The notes: generated by a model not told the origin, from the sequence alone. 64,000 nt of DNA from Mycetohabitans rhizoxinica HKI 454 (GCF_000198775.1 NC_014722.1:1741385-1805384); one strand, 5' to 3'. Positions 18,959 through 29,190 are shown, counted from the stretch's first letter. Numbers and translations are program-made.

Positions 18959-20119
18959 ATGGCAAACCCTCCAGAAAATGGCCGTTTAGACCACATCGAC
19001 GCGATGCGCGCTATCGCGGTATTATTTGTTATCTGGACGCACTATGCTGAACTACTTGCCCCGCTGGCGGGATCTCAACATGGGTTGGACGCACTACAGC
19101 GTTCGGTCAACTTCGGGCGCATCGGTGTCGTGATTTTTTTTGGAATCAGCGGGATGCTGATTCCAAACAGCCTGCGGGGCAGCATCGCCGATGGTACGCG
19201 CACATTTTTGATACGCCGTTTCATGCGGCTGTACCCCGCATTCTGGCTTTCGGTACCACTTGGCTATCTTACGTACTGGACGCTGTTCCAACAAAAGATG
19301 AGCAGCATCGGCATTCTCGTCAACTTGACGATGATCCCAACGGCATTCGGCTTCGACACCATCATGGGCCACTACTGGACATTGGAAACTGAATTGTATT
19401 TCTATCTTTTATGTCTAGTTTTGTTCTGGAGTGGCTTGCTGCATCAAATGCGTGCACTCGTTACCGCCAGCGCGGCACTAGGCATACTGTTCGTCTTGAC
19501 CACTGCATGGCATGTTATTCCTAATAATGCATTGGGGCAGTACAAGGGCATGTTGTATCATTTGTCAATCATGTTCTGGGGAGCAGTATTTCGCAAGGCG
19601 TACGACGAACCCAACGCAATCTTGCCTATCTGGCCACGCAGACGCTCTATCCCTGCGTTGTCGATGACCTACCGTGGCGTATTGATTGCGTTGACCACAC
19701 TGATCGCTTTAATTGCAGTGGTAATCGCTATCTATACTCTTCGGCGCCATGACTATGCGCACGTTTCGTCGTCAATCGGCTACCTCGTCGGCATCGCGTT
19801 GTTCGCCAGCTTCGCCACCCTATTCAAGATCCATCACCCGTCATTTGCGTGGCTAGGCAAAATCAGCTACTCCGTGTACCTATTGCATGGAATACCGCTA
19901 TATCTTGTGTTCTGGCTGTGTCGGCATTATCAGTGGACCGGCGCGCCGCTTGGCGTCTATATGCTTGCTCCATTGGCACCGGCAATCGCACTGTCCTGGC
20001 TAAGCTTCAAATTTTGCGAAGCGCCTAGCATCCGTGCGGGACATGCGCTAACCTGTGCATGCCAGACCCGTTTAACGGAGCGGGCCCGACCGGCTACAGC
20101 ACGTTCGCAACGCTTCTGA
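18959..20119 (+). CDS. Acyltransferase family 3 membrane protein
   Basis: A 386-residue inner-membrane protein with about ten hydrophobic segments and the acyltransferase 3 hallmarks: GRLDHIDAMRAIAVLFVIWTH at residues 8-28 (the catalytic His region), FFGISGMLIPNSLRG, and FLIRRFMRLYPAFWLSVPLG. The C-terminus has WLGKISYSVYLLHGIPLYLV. Such enzymes O-acylate sugars of exported polysaccharides, usually with acetyl groups. GC content is lower than in manC. The position between flippase and glycosidase genes suggests decoration of the repeat unit. Confidence 0.92.
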   Translation: MANPPENGRLDHIDAMRAIAVLFVIWTHYAELLAPLAGSQHGLDALQRSVNFGRIGVVIFFGISGMLIPNSLRGSIADGTRTFLIRRFMRLYPAFWLSVPLGYLTYWTLFQQKMSSIGILVNLTMIPTAFGFDTIMGHYWTLETELYFYLLCLVLFWSGLLHQMRALVTASAALGILFVLTTAWHVIPNNALGQYKGMLYHLSIMFWGAVFRKAYDEPNAILPIWPRRRSIPALSMTYRGVLIALTTLIALIAVVIAIYTLRRHDYAHVSSSIGYLVGIALFASFATLFKIHHPSFAWLGKISYSVYLLHGIPLYLVFWLCRHYQWTGAPLGVYMLAPLAPAIALSWLSFKFCEAPSIRAGHALTCACQTRLTERARPATARSQRF

Positions 20120-20291
20120 AACACAGGCGCCGATTCCGCGCTACTCTCCATGCACCAGCAACGCTCATGGCAAGAGCGTCGAGCCATGGCTTGACATAGA
20201 GCACGCAATAAGTGGCGCAACCACAACGATAAGAGCAGGGCTAACGCCACCCTTCACAGCCCGCATGCATGAACCGCGGGCTATGCCATCG

Positions 20292-21539
20292 CTACACCCT
20301 GCCGCGGGCGATGATTTCTTTGACCACGCTATAGGCTGGCTTTTTCGTGACAGCATCCGACTTGATCAAGCCATAGCCATCGTCAGCCGACATGTCGAAC
20401 AACTCATACAACTGGACCGACTGCAGCAAACTGTACTGCGACTTGAGCTTGACGAATTCCTGCATTTGAGTGGCCAGGTAGCTCGCTTGTGCATTAAGCA
20501 GCGTGTTCTCGGACTGACCATACGGTCGATAGCCATACTCGGAAATCCAGATCGGTCGCCGGAAGCGCCGCGTCAACTCTTGAAGCACATTGATACCGTT
20601 CGCATTCGTGATGTCTCCCATATCGCTATACCAGTGCCAGGAGGTGACATCCCAATTAACGCGTGGCCCACTCGTTCCACCTTGGGGATCCGTGCCGTCG
20701 GCCAGCATTTGCAAAATACCGAAGTGTAACCACCCGGCGGTAACGGCCACTGCTGCGCGGGGATCCGCGGCGCGTACGCCATCGATCATGCCGCGTATCA
20801 TCCCGCGGTAAATAAAGTACGGCGTCACTCGGTAGTCGGTGCGAAAGTTGCCGCCACGGGATACGAAACCGATTTCCATTTCGTTACCGCACTCATACAA
20901 CAGTACCTTACCCTTTAAAATACTTGCGATGGAGTATGCGAGTTGAAAGCTATTGCTGTACGCAGAAGCCTCATCGGTATTGAATAGCTTTGGGGTGATC
21001 ACCACTGAGACACTAATGCCGGTACCCCTCAGTGCGTCAACAAAAGAGGCAATGTTCTTTGCCCCCATCGTATTCCAAACATCTTGGCGAACATTCGAAA
21101 CCCCAAGATCGCGCATGTAGGCTATCTGCGTGGCAAACGCCGTGCCATACGCATTACCCGAATTAATGTGTCCGTTGATTCCGAAGAACCCGGACGACAC
21201 TGCATTGTAGCTGTTCGACGACATGGAACTGGAGGTTGCCGCGGCACTGGATGTCGTCACACTGACGGGTGTAGTACTAGTAGCACTCAAAGCCGATGCG
21301 GCTGAATCTAACGAAGTCGCGCCGCTGCTGGACCAGCGGCGCGTACGCTCGAAGCTAGCAGCTCCGACCTCGCTACTTGCACACACTCCCAGCGCCATCG
21401 TTCCGGCTGTAGCAACCAGTGTGCGAAGGAATTCACGTCGCACACATAGCGTGTCTTTCGCACTGCCTTGGGAGCCCAAATCGATGTTTGAGGCGCAGTG
21501 AGAGGGACTTTTAGATGAATTGCTCTTCTTCGAAATCAT
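20292..21539 (-). CDS. Tat-exported clan A-type glycoside hydrolase-like protein
   Basis: A 415-residue protein. A twin-arginine signal RREFLRTLVATAG at 34-46 precedes a hydrophobic core, so it is exported folded. A Ser/Thr-rich linker (about 70-110) leads to a TIM-barrel-like domain. The segment YECGNEMEIG fits the Asn-Glu acid/base of clan A glycosidases, and IWISEYGYRPYG fits the nucleophile Glu. The fold resembles GH5/GH39-type enzymes, but the family is not assigned. It lies antisense within the exopolysaccharide locus and may trim or degrade the polymer. Confidence 0.75.
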   Translation of the reverse strand: MISKKSNSSKSPSHCASNIDLGSQGSAKDTLCVRREFLRTLVATAGTMALGVCASSEVGAASFERTRRWSSSGATSLDSAASALSATSTTPVSVTTSSAAATSSSMSSNSYNAVSSGFFGINGHINSGNAYGTAFATQIAYMRDLGVSNVRQDVWNTMGAKNIASFVDALRGTGISVSVVITPKLFNTDEASAYSNSFQLAYSIASILKGKVLLYECGNEMEIGFVSRGGNFRTDYRVTPYFIYRGMIRGMIDGVRAADPRAAVAVTAGWLHFGILQMLADGTDPQGGTSGPRVNWDVTSWHWYSDMGDITNANGINVLQELTRRFRRPIWISEYGYRPYGQSENTLLNAQASYLATQMQEFVKLKSQYSLLQSVQLYELFDMSADDGYGLIKSDAVTKKPAYSVVKEIIARGRV

Positions 21540-22235
21540 GAATTTGAATGTATAGTCATACAAAGGCCGATAATCGAAACGCACGGGCCTTCGCCAAACG
21601 TTGGACGAAAGCACTTCGTGCCCGTGCCGCATTGAACGCGACGAAGAACCGCACCCCTGGGACACTGGGCATCGCCTTGCACTTCGTGGGAATGGGACTT
21701 CTTCGTGACGAAACGGTAGATCGAAGCCAGACGCACAGTGACACATGGTGTGGATGGCAATCGACAGCCGAATCGACGAGCCCGAAGCTAGCCAGCGAGC
21801 GAATTATCCGCACGCAGAAGCTAAGAGAATTAGGATGACGCTTCATGCGTCGAAAGAACGAGCGCACATTCTACTGAATTCGGGCGCTCGGAAAGATGGA
21901 TGTTTCGCTGCACATGCGCTGACGGCGCATAGCGCAGCCAATTACCGTGCCCGACTCAATGTGCCCGGCCACATGATGCACTCGGTACGACTGTCACGCC
22001 GACAGGTAACCCCTTATCTAGGTTATGCCCACCGCCCGAAAGCCGGCACGTATTGGGTCGAAATGGTACGTCAACGCACTGATATGGGTTGAGTCATGCG
22101 CGATGCTATACCAATTGACCAAAGCGTATGCGCCCTTCCCGGCTCACGTACGTCACATGAGGCGGCGGTGGTGATCCGACGCCATGACGGCAATAGCCAG
22201 CGGTTGCCTCAGTGATTTATTGCGGACCCTGTGAG
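21540..22235. other. About 700-base intergenic region
   Basis: The region lies between the divergent glycosidase and Wzy-like genes and should hold both promoters. Open frames on the plus strand have poor composition and no family match. No repeats, RNA genes or mobile-element ends were recognised. Confidence 0.4.
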
Positions 22236-23672
22236 ATGAACGACACGAATTCGAGCCATCGCGGCCGCACTCTGCATGCCGGATCAGCGCGCCCCGGCGG
22301 TAAGCAGCACGTCGTCGGTTCATCATGGAGTGGGAGGTTTGACTCCAGTAGGGCACGAGGTGCCTTCAAGGCAGTGGATCGTTATTATCTGGTGTGGGCA
22401 TTTTTTGTGCCGATCACGTCCGTGCTGGTGTTTCCCAGCGTGCAAGGTACCACGCCGGGCTATTTGATGTGCTTCTTATCCCTGGCAATCGCTATGCTGT
22501 ACGGAGGCGGCGAGCGTACCCGCTATTTGCGCATCCTTTTAACAGCGATCTTTGTCTGGGTATTGCTGTTTACACTGACGCAACTAGCCGACCTGACCGA
22601 CGGTTATACGCCTGATCTTGACACCTTGTCGCTGGTCAATCCGTATGACCATTCGTTTGTCATGCGCGCTTCGCTTTTCACGCAATCTCTATATGTCGTC
22701 GCGGTGGTACTCTATGGCACCTACCTGTACGTCTACTACGACGACGCATGGGATCGCATCATCGTTGCCTCCGGCGTCCTGTTTGCCGTGTACGGACTTT
22801 ATGAGTGCGCCTACTACCTTGTGACCGGCCAGCCGGGTGACTTCCTGTCCAATCGCCAGTTCACCAACACGCTGGCCCGGCCCCTGCCCAAGGACATCGT
22901 CACGGGCAGCGACTTTCAAACCATGGGCATCGGTGGGATCTCGATGCAGCGTCTGAAGTCGCTAACGGGCGAACCGTCGATGTATGCGCTGTCGATGTTC
23001 CCGTTCTGGGTCTACGCCCGCACCGTGCAACGGTCGCGCTGGCCAGCGATCATTATTGGCGCCTCACTCGTGATGACGGCCTCCACGACGGCGATGGTCG
23101 GCTACCTGTGCTACATCGGCATCCGGATGATGCACACGCGGATCAATATTATTAAGCTGGTGCTGGCCGCGCTTGCCATTATCGCGATCATCATCGTGTT
23201 TAACGAGCAAGTCGTGCAATTGGCAGATGACGTGATAATCAAGAAACTCACCGGCGCCAATTCATCGGGCCAGGAGCGCTCGGCCGGTTTCATGGCCGCC
23301 GTCGACTTCTGGCTCAATGCGCCCGTTGCGAACAAGCTGGTGGGAATCGGCTTCGGCTACATCCGCACCACCGACATGTTTTCGACGCTACTAGTCAACA
23401 ATGGGCTACTGGGCCTTGCGCTGTTCAGCGTGCTATTGCTGTATCCGGCGTTCAAGCTCGATTGGGCGCCGAAGGCGGTCGCGCTACGACAGTGCTGCGT
23501 GGCGACCTATGTGATGATGATGGTATCGGTGCCGGAGTTCTCGTACCTTGCACCGTGGACCTTCGTTGCATTTGCCTATTGCCGACTGTATCACCGCAAT
23601 CGCGCACGACAAGCCGCGGACCGGCATGAAGTGGAACTAACCGCGCGCACCTCACACATGCGCGAGGCTTGA
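22236..23672 (+). CDS. Wzy/O-antigen-ligase-like polysaccharide membrane protein
   Basis: A 478-residue inner-membrane protein with about 11-12 hydrophobic segments, beginning YYLVWAFFVPITSVLVFPSV near residue 50, and a large loop before the last helices. This is the layout of Wzy polymerases and WaaL-type ligases. The sequence GIGFGYIRTTDMFSTLLVNN near residue 380 resembles the conserved Wzy_C-type end. It is the last gene of the exopolysaccharide locus and would polymerise or transfer repeat units in the periplasm. The start at 22236 is one of two possible ATGs. Its stop is embedded in a heptanucleotide repeat. Confidence 0.8.
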   Translation: MNDTNSSHRGRTLHAGSARPGGKQHVVGSSWSGRFDSSRARGAFKAVDRYYLVWAFFVPITSVLVFPSVQGTTPGYLMCFLSLAIAMLYGGGERTRYLRILLTAIFVWVLLFTLTQLADLTDGYTPDLDTLSLVNPYDHSFVMRASLFTQSLYVVAVVLYGTYLYVYYDDAWDRIIVASGVLFAVYGLYECAYYLVTGQPGDFLSNRQFTNTLARPLPKDIVTGSDFQTMGIGGISMQRLKSLTGEPSMYALSMFPFWVYARTVQRSRWPAIIIGASLVMTASTTAMVGYLCYIGIRMMHTRINIIKLVLAALAIIAIIIVFNEQVVQLADDVIIKKLTGANSSGQERSAGFMAAVDFWLNAPVANKLVGIGFGYIRTTDMFSTLLVNNGLLGLALFSVLLLYPAFKLDWAPKAVALRQCCVATYVMMMVSVPEFSYLAPWTFVAFAYCRLYHRNRARQAADRHEVELTARTSHMREA

Positions 23673-23698
23673 GGCTTGAGGCTTGAGGCTTGAGGCTT
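23664..23698 (+). repeat. Tandem 7-bp repeat, five copies
   Basis: Five perfect copies of GAGGCTT overlap the 3' end of the Wzy-like gene. Because the gene enters in the frame GAG GCT TGA, the stop codon always falls in the first nine bases, so changes in copy number should not alter the protein. Confidence 0.95.
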
Positions 23699-23779
23699 GA
23701 GGGTAGCAGGACAACGCTTCTTGGTTCCCGGCGCCTCGCTGCAACCCAGCGTCGGGTAACCCCGCTGCCACGGGCAGTA

Positions 23780-24706
23780 TTATTCCGCCAGGGTTGGATG
23801 GCCGCTGATTGTCAGCGTAAAGCCGTTAGCGCCGGCTTTCAATTGCGCGGGCACGCCCACGGGCAGCGTCACGGTATCCGCGCCGTGGCCAAAGCGCAGC
23901 CCAGTTATCACCGGAATACCGATCAGCGCGCGGATCTGCTCGACCATCGCGTCAAAATCATAGCCATTGTCATACTCCGACAACTGCGCCCCGGTGAAGT
24001 CACCGAGCACCAGCGCCTGTTGACGCGGCAGGATGCCGGCCAGATGCAATTGGTACAGCATCCGCTCGACGCGGAATGGATGCTCGTTGACGTCCTCAAC
24101 AAACAAAATGCCCGCGTCGATGTTCGGCAAGTATGGCGTACCAGCCAGCGCGGCGATCATCGCGAGATTGCCACCCCACAACGTGCCGCGCAGGTCGACG
24201 TCGTCGGGCTGTGGCGTCAGCTCACCAATCGTGAACTCCGCGTTGCTGATCGCCGCCCAAAAATGCTCGACTGTGAATTCGCTCAATATCGGCGCGCCGA
24301 AGTTGCCGCTCAGCATCGGGCCGCCGAACGTAATGAGGCCACTGTGCGCGAGCAACGCCATCTGAATCGCGGTGAAGTCACTATGGCCACAGATCGCGAT
24401 CGGCTCGCCGGCCAGCCGGCGTTGCAATCCTGCATAGTCCAGTCCATGCAGCAACCGGATCGCGCCATAGCCGCCACGCACGGCCAGCACGATGTCCGGC
24501 AGCGCCCGCGCAGGATCAGCGAGCCGATTCAGGTCCGCGGCGCGTTGCGCATCGGTGCCCGCGAAGCGCTGGAAGCGCCGCTCGGTCGTATCGATGCCCT
24601 GGATGTGATGGCCGGCATCGACCCAACGCGCCAGCGCCCGGGCAACGGCTTGTGGATCCTGCGGATAGCCGCAGGGGGCAATCAGTTCGATCGTACGGGG
24701 CCTCAT
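23780..24706 (-). CDS. ldcA: LD-carboxypeptidase (muramoyltetrapeptide carboxypeptidase)
   Basis: LdcA removes the terminal D-Ala from murein tetrapeptides during cytoplasmic peptidoglycan recycling. The 308-residue product, starting at ATG 24706 after AGGAG, has the family layout: IELIAPCGYPQDPQAVARAL at the N-terminus, VRGGYGAIRLL, and the nucleophile Ser in CGHSDFTAIQMAL at about 108. It also has the Glu of LFVEDVNEHPFRVERML and a C-terminal HGADTVTLPVGVPA that provides the His. The long antisense frame opposite it is a shadow. It is followed on the same strand by no close gene. Confidence 0.93.
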   Translation of the reverse strand: MRPRTIELIAPCGYPQDPQAVARALARWVDAGHHIQGIDTTERRFQRFAGTDAQRAADLNRLADPARALPDIVLAVRGGYGAIRLLHGLDYAGLQRRLAGEPIAICGHSDFTAIQMALLAHSGLITFGGPMLSGNFGAPILSEFTVEHFWAAISNAEFTIGELTPQPDDVDLRGTLWGGNLAMIAALAGTPYLPNIDAGILFVEDVNEHPFRVERMLYQLHLAGILPRQQALVLGDFTGAQLSEYDNGYDFDAMVEQIRALIGIPVITGLRFGHGADTVTLPVGVPAQLKAGANGFTLTISGHPTLAE

Positions 24707-24807
24707 GACACTCCTGAGCGGGAAAAGACAGTGCGCGGCGCGTATTGCAACCCGTGCCGACACGGCGCGACGTCGATCAGGATCACACGGCGCGACATCG
24801 ACCGGAA

Positions 24808-25329
<522 letters not shown>

Positions 25330-25353
25330 TCAAGCTCCGCGTCGAAGGGCCGC

Positions 25354-25788
25354 TCAGTCAGTCGCTGCTGGCACGACGGCGCCACCACAGCCGGCCAGGC
25401 GCTCAGCGACACGGCGGCAATACTCGTGTGGCACCACCATCGGCCCGCCACGCAGCGATTCGAGCGCCATAGTCAGCGCCAGCCACTTCGCCCGCAGGCG
25501 ACGCTGTTCCGCGCGATCCGGCGGCGGCCCATCGTGTGCCGGGCACTGAGGGCCCATGTCGCATTCGCACAACGCATGCTCCAGTTCGCGTAGCGCACGC
25601 AAATGCTCGACGCCCGGCGGCACAAAGCCGGCGTTTTTCAAAATCCGGTTCGCCACACGAACCTCATGCGGCACAAGCAAATCGTCGTCGAGTTGCAGCG
25701 CCCGCCCGCTGCCGGGCAAATCGTCGAATTCACTCCGCGCGGCCGCGGCAGCGATGCGCTGTTCAACCAGCGCGTCGAGCAGTTTCAT
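25354..25788 (-). CDS. DUF1992 (DnaJ-like conserved) domain protein
   Basis: A 144-residue cytoplasmic protein whose first 70 residues carry the DUF1992 pattern: EQRIAAAAARSEFDDLPGSG followed by LVPHEVRVANRILKNAGFVP. These proteins are annotated as DnaJ homologue subfamily C member 28-like and have no established role in bacteria. Three cysteines around CECDMGPQCP are notable but unassigned. It sits 24 bases upstream of tadA on the same strand and is probably in the same operon. Confidence 0.85.
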   Translation of the reverse strand: MKLLDALVEQRIAAAAARSEFDDLPGSGRALQLDDDLLVPHEVRVANRILKNAGFVPPGVEHLRALRELEHALCECDMGPQCPAHDGPPPDRAEQRRLRAKWLALTMALESLRGGPMVVPHEYCRRVAERLAGCGGAVVPAATD

Positions 25789-25839
25789 AGACGGACAAGA
25801 TTCGAAATGCGCGTCAAGGATACCAAACTCTAGCGTAGT

Positions 25840-27027
25840 TCAGCCGCCCTCGCGCGAAGTGCAATGGAGCCGGCACTCTATTGCAGCGATCAACCGCTCC
25901 AGCCACGCGCGCAGCAGCGTATTGGACCCGACGAGCGCGATCGAGGTGACGATAACGCCGTACACCTGCTGGCGCCGAACCTTGGCGGCCGGCTCCGGCA
26001 CCAGCCAGTTCGCGCTGTTCACTAGCAACAGCAGCGTTTTCAAGCCAATGACGATCGGCCACAAGCATGCCAGCCTCAGGCGCGGCGCCGAACGGCGAAT
26101 CGCCAGCGTATAGTCGATTGCGTCGCGGAACTGGTCCAGCGCATGGCGTACAAGTTCCAGCATCACCGGGCGCGCCCGGCCTGCCGCCTCGGCGGACAAC
26201 AGGTCCCGCGGCGTCAAACCGTACCGCTCGAGCATCGTGGACGGCAAGTAGCAGCGGCCAATCCGCAAGTCTTTAGCGCAATCGCGCAGCACGTTCGTCA
26301 GCTGCAGTGCCTTGCCAAAACGCACGCCGCGCGCTGACATCGCCACGGGGTCACCGTGCAGCACACGCGGCAGATGCATATAGGTCATCTCCGTCCAGAA
26401 CGCGCCGACGCAGCCGGCGACCATGTAGGTGTACTGATCCAGTTCGTGCCATGCCCGTAACGCCACCATCTGCCCGGAGCGCTCGTGCGCAAATGTGGTC
26501 AAATCGAACTCCATGCCGCGCGTGAGCGTCGACACAATGCCACGGACCGCCTCGCGATCGCGCTCGGCCAACTGCTGTAGGATCGCCAGCGCCGGCTCGA
26601 GCGATTCCAGCAGCCGCCGCTCGTCGGACTGTTGGTGTTGCGCGGCCAACTGCCTAGCCATCTCGCGCAGCGGCCCGCGATCGTGTTCGGCGTCATTCAC
26701 GTGCGCACGCAGCGTCAATAGCATCCGCAGCCGCAGCGCGGGCTCGATCAGCGGCGTGTCTGCGATCGTGTCGGCGGCGCGCGCCAGCAGATACGCCAGG
26801 CCAACTGGGTCGCGCATGCCGGCGGGCAGCACGCGCAGCGTCAAGTAGAACGAGCGGGACACCCCCTTGAGTAGCGGACCGAGCAGGAAAGAGCGCGCCG
26901 GATCGCGCATGGATCGGTCAGCAGCAGTCACGCAGGCGGGCGGTTGCGGACCGGCCACCGGCCCGGCGGCACGTCGCGCGTGCGCTGCAGCGCCGTCGGA
27001 TGGAGAGTCGAACGATGAATCGGACAT
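25840..27027 (-). CDS. Squalene/phytoene synthase family protein
   Basis: A 395-residue isoprenoid synthase that would join two prenyl diphosphates head to head. The first aspartate-rich motif is AYLLARAADTIADT at about residues 75-88. The second is LTNVLRDCAKDLRIGRCYLP near 237-256. SRSFYLTLRVLP, near residue 55, is the usual substrate-binding start. A C-terminal hydrophobic stretch (WPIVIGLKTLLLLVNSANWL) suggests membrane contact. In Burkholderia such genes usually feed hopanoid synthesis, but no other hopanoid gene is nearby. The start at 27027 is chosen by family alignment. Confidence 0.9.
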   Translation of the reverse strand: MSDSSFDSPSDGAAAHARRAAGPVAGPQPPACVTAADRSMRDPARSFLLGPLLKGVSRSFYLTLRVLPAGMRDPVGLAYLLARAADTIADTPLIEPALRLRMLLTLRAHVNDAEHDRGPLREMARQLAAQHQQSDERRLLESLEPALAILQQLAERDREAVRGIVSTLTRGMEFDLTTFAHERSGQMVALRAWHELDQYTYMVAGCVGAFWTEMTYMHLPRVLHGDPVAMSARGVRFGKALQLTNVLRDCAKDLRIGRCYLPSTMLERYGLTPRDLLSAEAAGRARPVMLELVRHALDQFRDAIDYTLAIRRSAPRLRLACLWPIVIGLKTLLLLVNSANWLVPEPAAKVRRQQVYGVIVTSIALVGSNTLLRAWLERLIAAIECRLHCTSREGG

Positions 27028-27234
27028 CGCGCAGCCATAAATTGACAATCACAGCCGGCATTGTACCGGTTCACGCACCGGCGTCGCCGCGCCGTCGGGT
27101 CCGGCAAGCCGCCTTCGGCCATCATCGAGGCCTGGCCCGCGTGGAAAAGCAACTCGCCTCCCAATGCTCGAGCGGGTCGAGCGCTGCGGGCGCTAGCGCA
27201 TGCCCGCGCTGCCGGGCTAGGACGACGGCCTACC

Positions 27235-28953
27235 CTATCGGGCATTGTTGCGCGTCATATTGAACAACATACCGCCCTTGCCCGGCGTTTGCATCACCAC
27301 GCGAAGTCGGCGTTCCTTTTCAATGTAGAAACCCACGCCGCGAACCGTCGAGTTTGGGTAGGAACACATTGTGTCGCCTGAGTACTCAACCTCGATATCG
27401 TAGGCACTGCCCCACTCACGAGAAACGATTTTGCCGACAAACGGGCAATATCCCTCTGTCCCTGTGATCCTACCCCGGCCATCGATTATCATTTCAATTA
27501 TGCTCGGCATATTGATCTCGTTGACAAGATAGTCACGTTTGCTGAACATGCCTTTGTATGTCCCGACCACTTTGCTCACAGTCGGCTTGGTATGTAACGC
27601 TAGGTCGGCATTGCCTTGGAATTGGAGCGGCGGCAGGCCATCGGCGGATGCGACGATGTGAATCGATTGCGAATTGAACAACAAGTTGTCGGCCTGAGTG
27701 GCAATACTCTGATAGCTGGGAAACTGGTTGGCCAGGATCGAGACCACTGTGGAACCGACGTGGGAAGGCAGCGAACGACCGGAATCAGTTGACGCGCTTA
27801 AATTGACCTTTATTGCAAGCCGCTCTTTCAAATAGAGGATCCCGGTCCCGGCGTTGCCCATGTCGAAATCGCCAACAATAGCCTCACCTATATCGTCGCC
27901 GTGAGCATATATCGCATAAAACTTGCCCGCCGGGGTAACCAACGCGGTGAAATTGTAGTTGCCCGATAGGCTACCGATGTATTGGCCTTGCGCTTCGTGC
28001 GCCTCCATGAGTTCGGTCTGTACGCCGGCGTCCGCGACTTGGGCGGCGGGCTCGGGTTCGGTCTGTACGCCGACGGCCGCCACTTGGGCGACGGGCTCGG
28101 GTTCGGTCTGTACGCCGACGGCCGCCACTTGGGCGACGGGCTCGGGTTCGGTCTGTACGCCGACGGCCGCCACTTGGGCGACGGGCTCAGGTTCGGTCTG
28201 CACGCCGACAGCCGCCACTTGAGCGACGGGCTCGGGTTCGGTCTGTACGCTGGCGTCCGCCACTTGGGCGACGGGCTCAGGTTCGGTCTGCACGCCGACA
28301 GCCGCCACTTGAGCGACGGGCTCGGGTTCGGTCTGTACGCCGACGGCCGTCATTTGGGCGACGGGCTCGGGTTCGGTCTGTACGCCGACGGCCGTCATTT
28401 GGGCGACGGGCTCGGGTTCGGTCTGTACGCTGGCGTCCGCCACTTGGGCGACGGGCTCGGGTCCAGTCTGTACACCGACGGCCGAAATCCGCGCTTCGTG
28501 CTCGCCCACGCCCACATTCAAGTCTTTCACCACAGCTTCGCTTACGCTGTGGCCTGTCCGCCAAATACTACGCCTTTTCCTGCCTCTGTCGTGATTCAGA
28601 CTACCAATCTCGATCGTTCCATCCGTTGCATAAAGTTGGCCTACATTCGTAATGTTGATTATATTCATCGTATGGGCCGAATTTGTTGTAGGGACTGGAG
28701 AACCGACCGTGGTACCGGTGTGCCAGCCTTGTACGGGATCCATTGGCGAGCGGGCCCGCTCTCGTTCTCCGTCCGCCTCTTTGACGACTACGCGTTGGAC
28801 CATGTCATCATCAGATTTGCCGCCGCCGCTCCCCCCACATGCCCCCGCAGCACCGACAAGCATCACAGCGACACACTGAATTATTCTGTAACGTAGTGCC
28901 CTGATAAGCCAACCGGATGCGGCTAAATCCTTCAAAGCCGCGTTGGCGCGCAC
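27235..28953 (-). CDS. Repeat-bearing putative lipoprotein with VQTEPEPVAQ repeats
   Basis: The frame is open from 29352 and the start is uncertain. A GTG at 28953 gives a basic N-region, a hydrophobic core VAVMLVGAAGA and a Cys followed by GGSGGG, a plausible lipoprotein signal. Other ATGs lie upstream, e.g. at 29190. The protein has a region of about ten 15-residue repeats (consensus AVGVQTEPEPVAQVA). A C-terminal beta-rich domain of about 230 residues follows, including GYCPFVGKIVS, GDTMCSYPNSTVRGVGFYIE and a final TPGKGGMLF. The repeats look like a flexible surface stalk. Function unknown; GC is lower than in neighbours. Confidence 0.6.
   Translation of the reverse strand: MRANAALKDLAASGWLIRALRYRIIQCVAVMLVGAAGACGGSGGGKSDDDMVQRVVVKEADGERERARSPMDPVQGWHTGTTVGSPVPTTNSAHTMNIINITNVGQLYATDGTIEIGSLNHDRGRKRRSIWRTGHSVSEAVVKDLNVGVGEHEARISAVGVQTGPEPVAQVADASVQTEPEPVAQMTAVGVQTEPEPVAQMTAVGVQTEPEPVAQVAAVGVQTEPEPVAQVADASVQTEPEPVAQVAAVGVQTEPEPVAQVAAVGVQTEPEPVAQVAAVGVQTEPEPVAQVAAVGVQTEPEPAAQVADAGVQTELMEAHEAQGQYIGSLSGNYNFTALVTPAGKFYAIYAHGDDIGEAIVGDFDMGNAGTGILYLKERLAIKVNLSASTDSGRSLPSHVGSTVVSILANQFPSYQSIATQADNLLFNSQSIHIVASADGLPPLQFQGNADLALHTKPTVSKVVGTYKGMFSKRDYLVNEINMPSIIEMIIDGRGRITGTEGYCPFVGKIVSREWGSAYDIEVEYSGDTMCSYPNSTVRGVGFYIEKERRLRVVMQTPGKGGMLFNMTRNNAR
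28016..28490 (-). repeat. 45-bp in-frame tandem repeat, about 10.5 copies
   Basis: Eleven GTCTG landmarks recur exactly every 45 bases from 28016 to 28466 on the plus strand. Units differ at a few sites, with two main variants (GCCGACGGCCGC and GCTGGCGTCCGC types) arranged in a higher-order pattern that suggests copying by slippage or unequal recombination. Each unit adds 15 residues to the stalk of the minus-strand protein. Confidence 0.95.
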
Positions 28954-29190
28954 CAAGTCACGCGCGGTTCGAGCGTCTTCTAACACCCCCCAATTCCGCT
29001 TCCTTTGCTCGCAAACTAGATTAAACGGCACCACACCCGCTTTTTTACTCAATTGTTCAAATCCGTGTAAAACTGTCTTTCGCCCAACTCGAAACCGCGT
29101 GATCGATGCTCGATGCCCATGCGTGGTCAACTCGATTCCGAGAAAATCAACGCGACTGAAAAAAGACCCGCGAGATATTAGTCCACCCAT

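Noticed and set aside
28016..28490. Evenly spaced repeats that could suggest a CRISPR array
   Set aside because: There are no unique spacers; the units are contiguous, in frame and coding.
27982..28896. 304-residue plus-strand repetitive frame (GFGLYADGRHLGD repeats)
   Set aside because: It is the antisense reading of the 45-bp array, whose length is a multiple of three; only the minus strand has a signal peptide and a unique domain.
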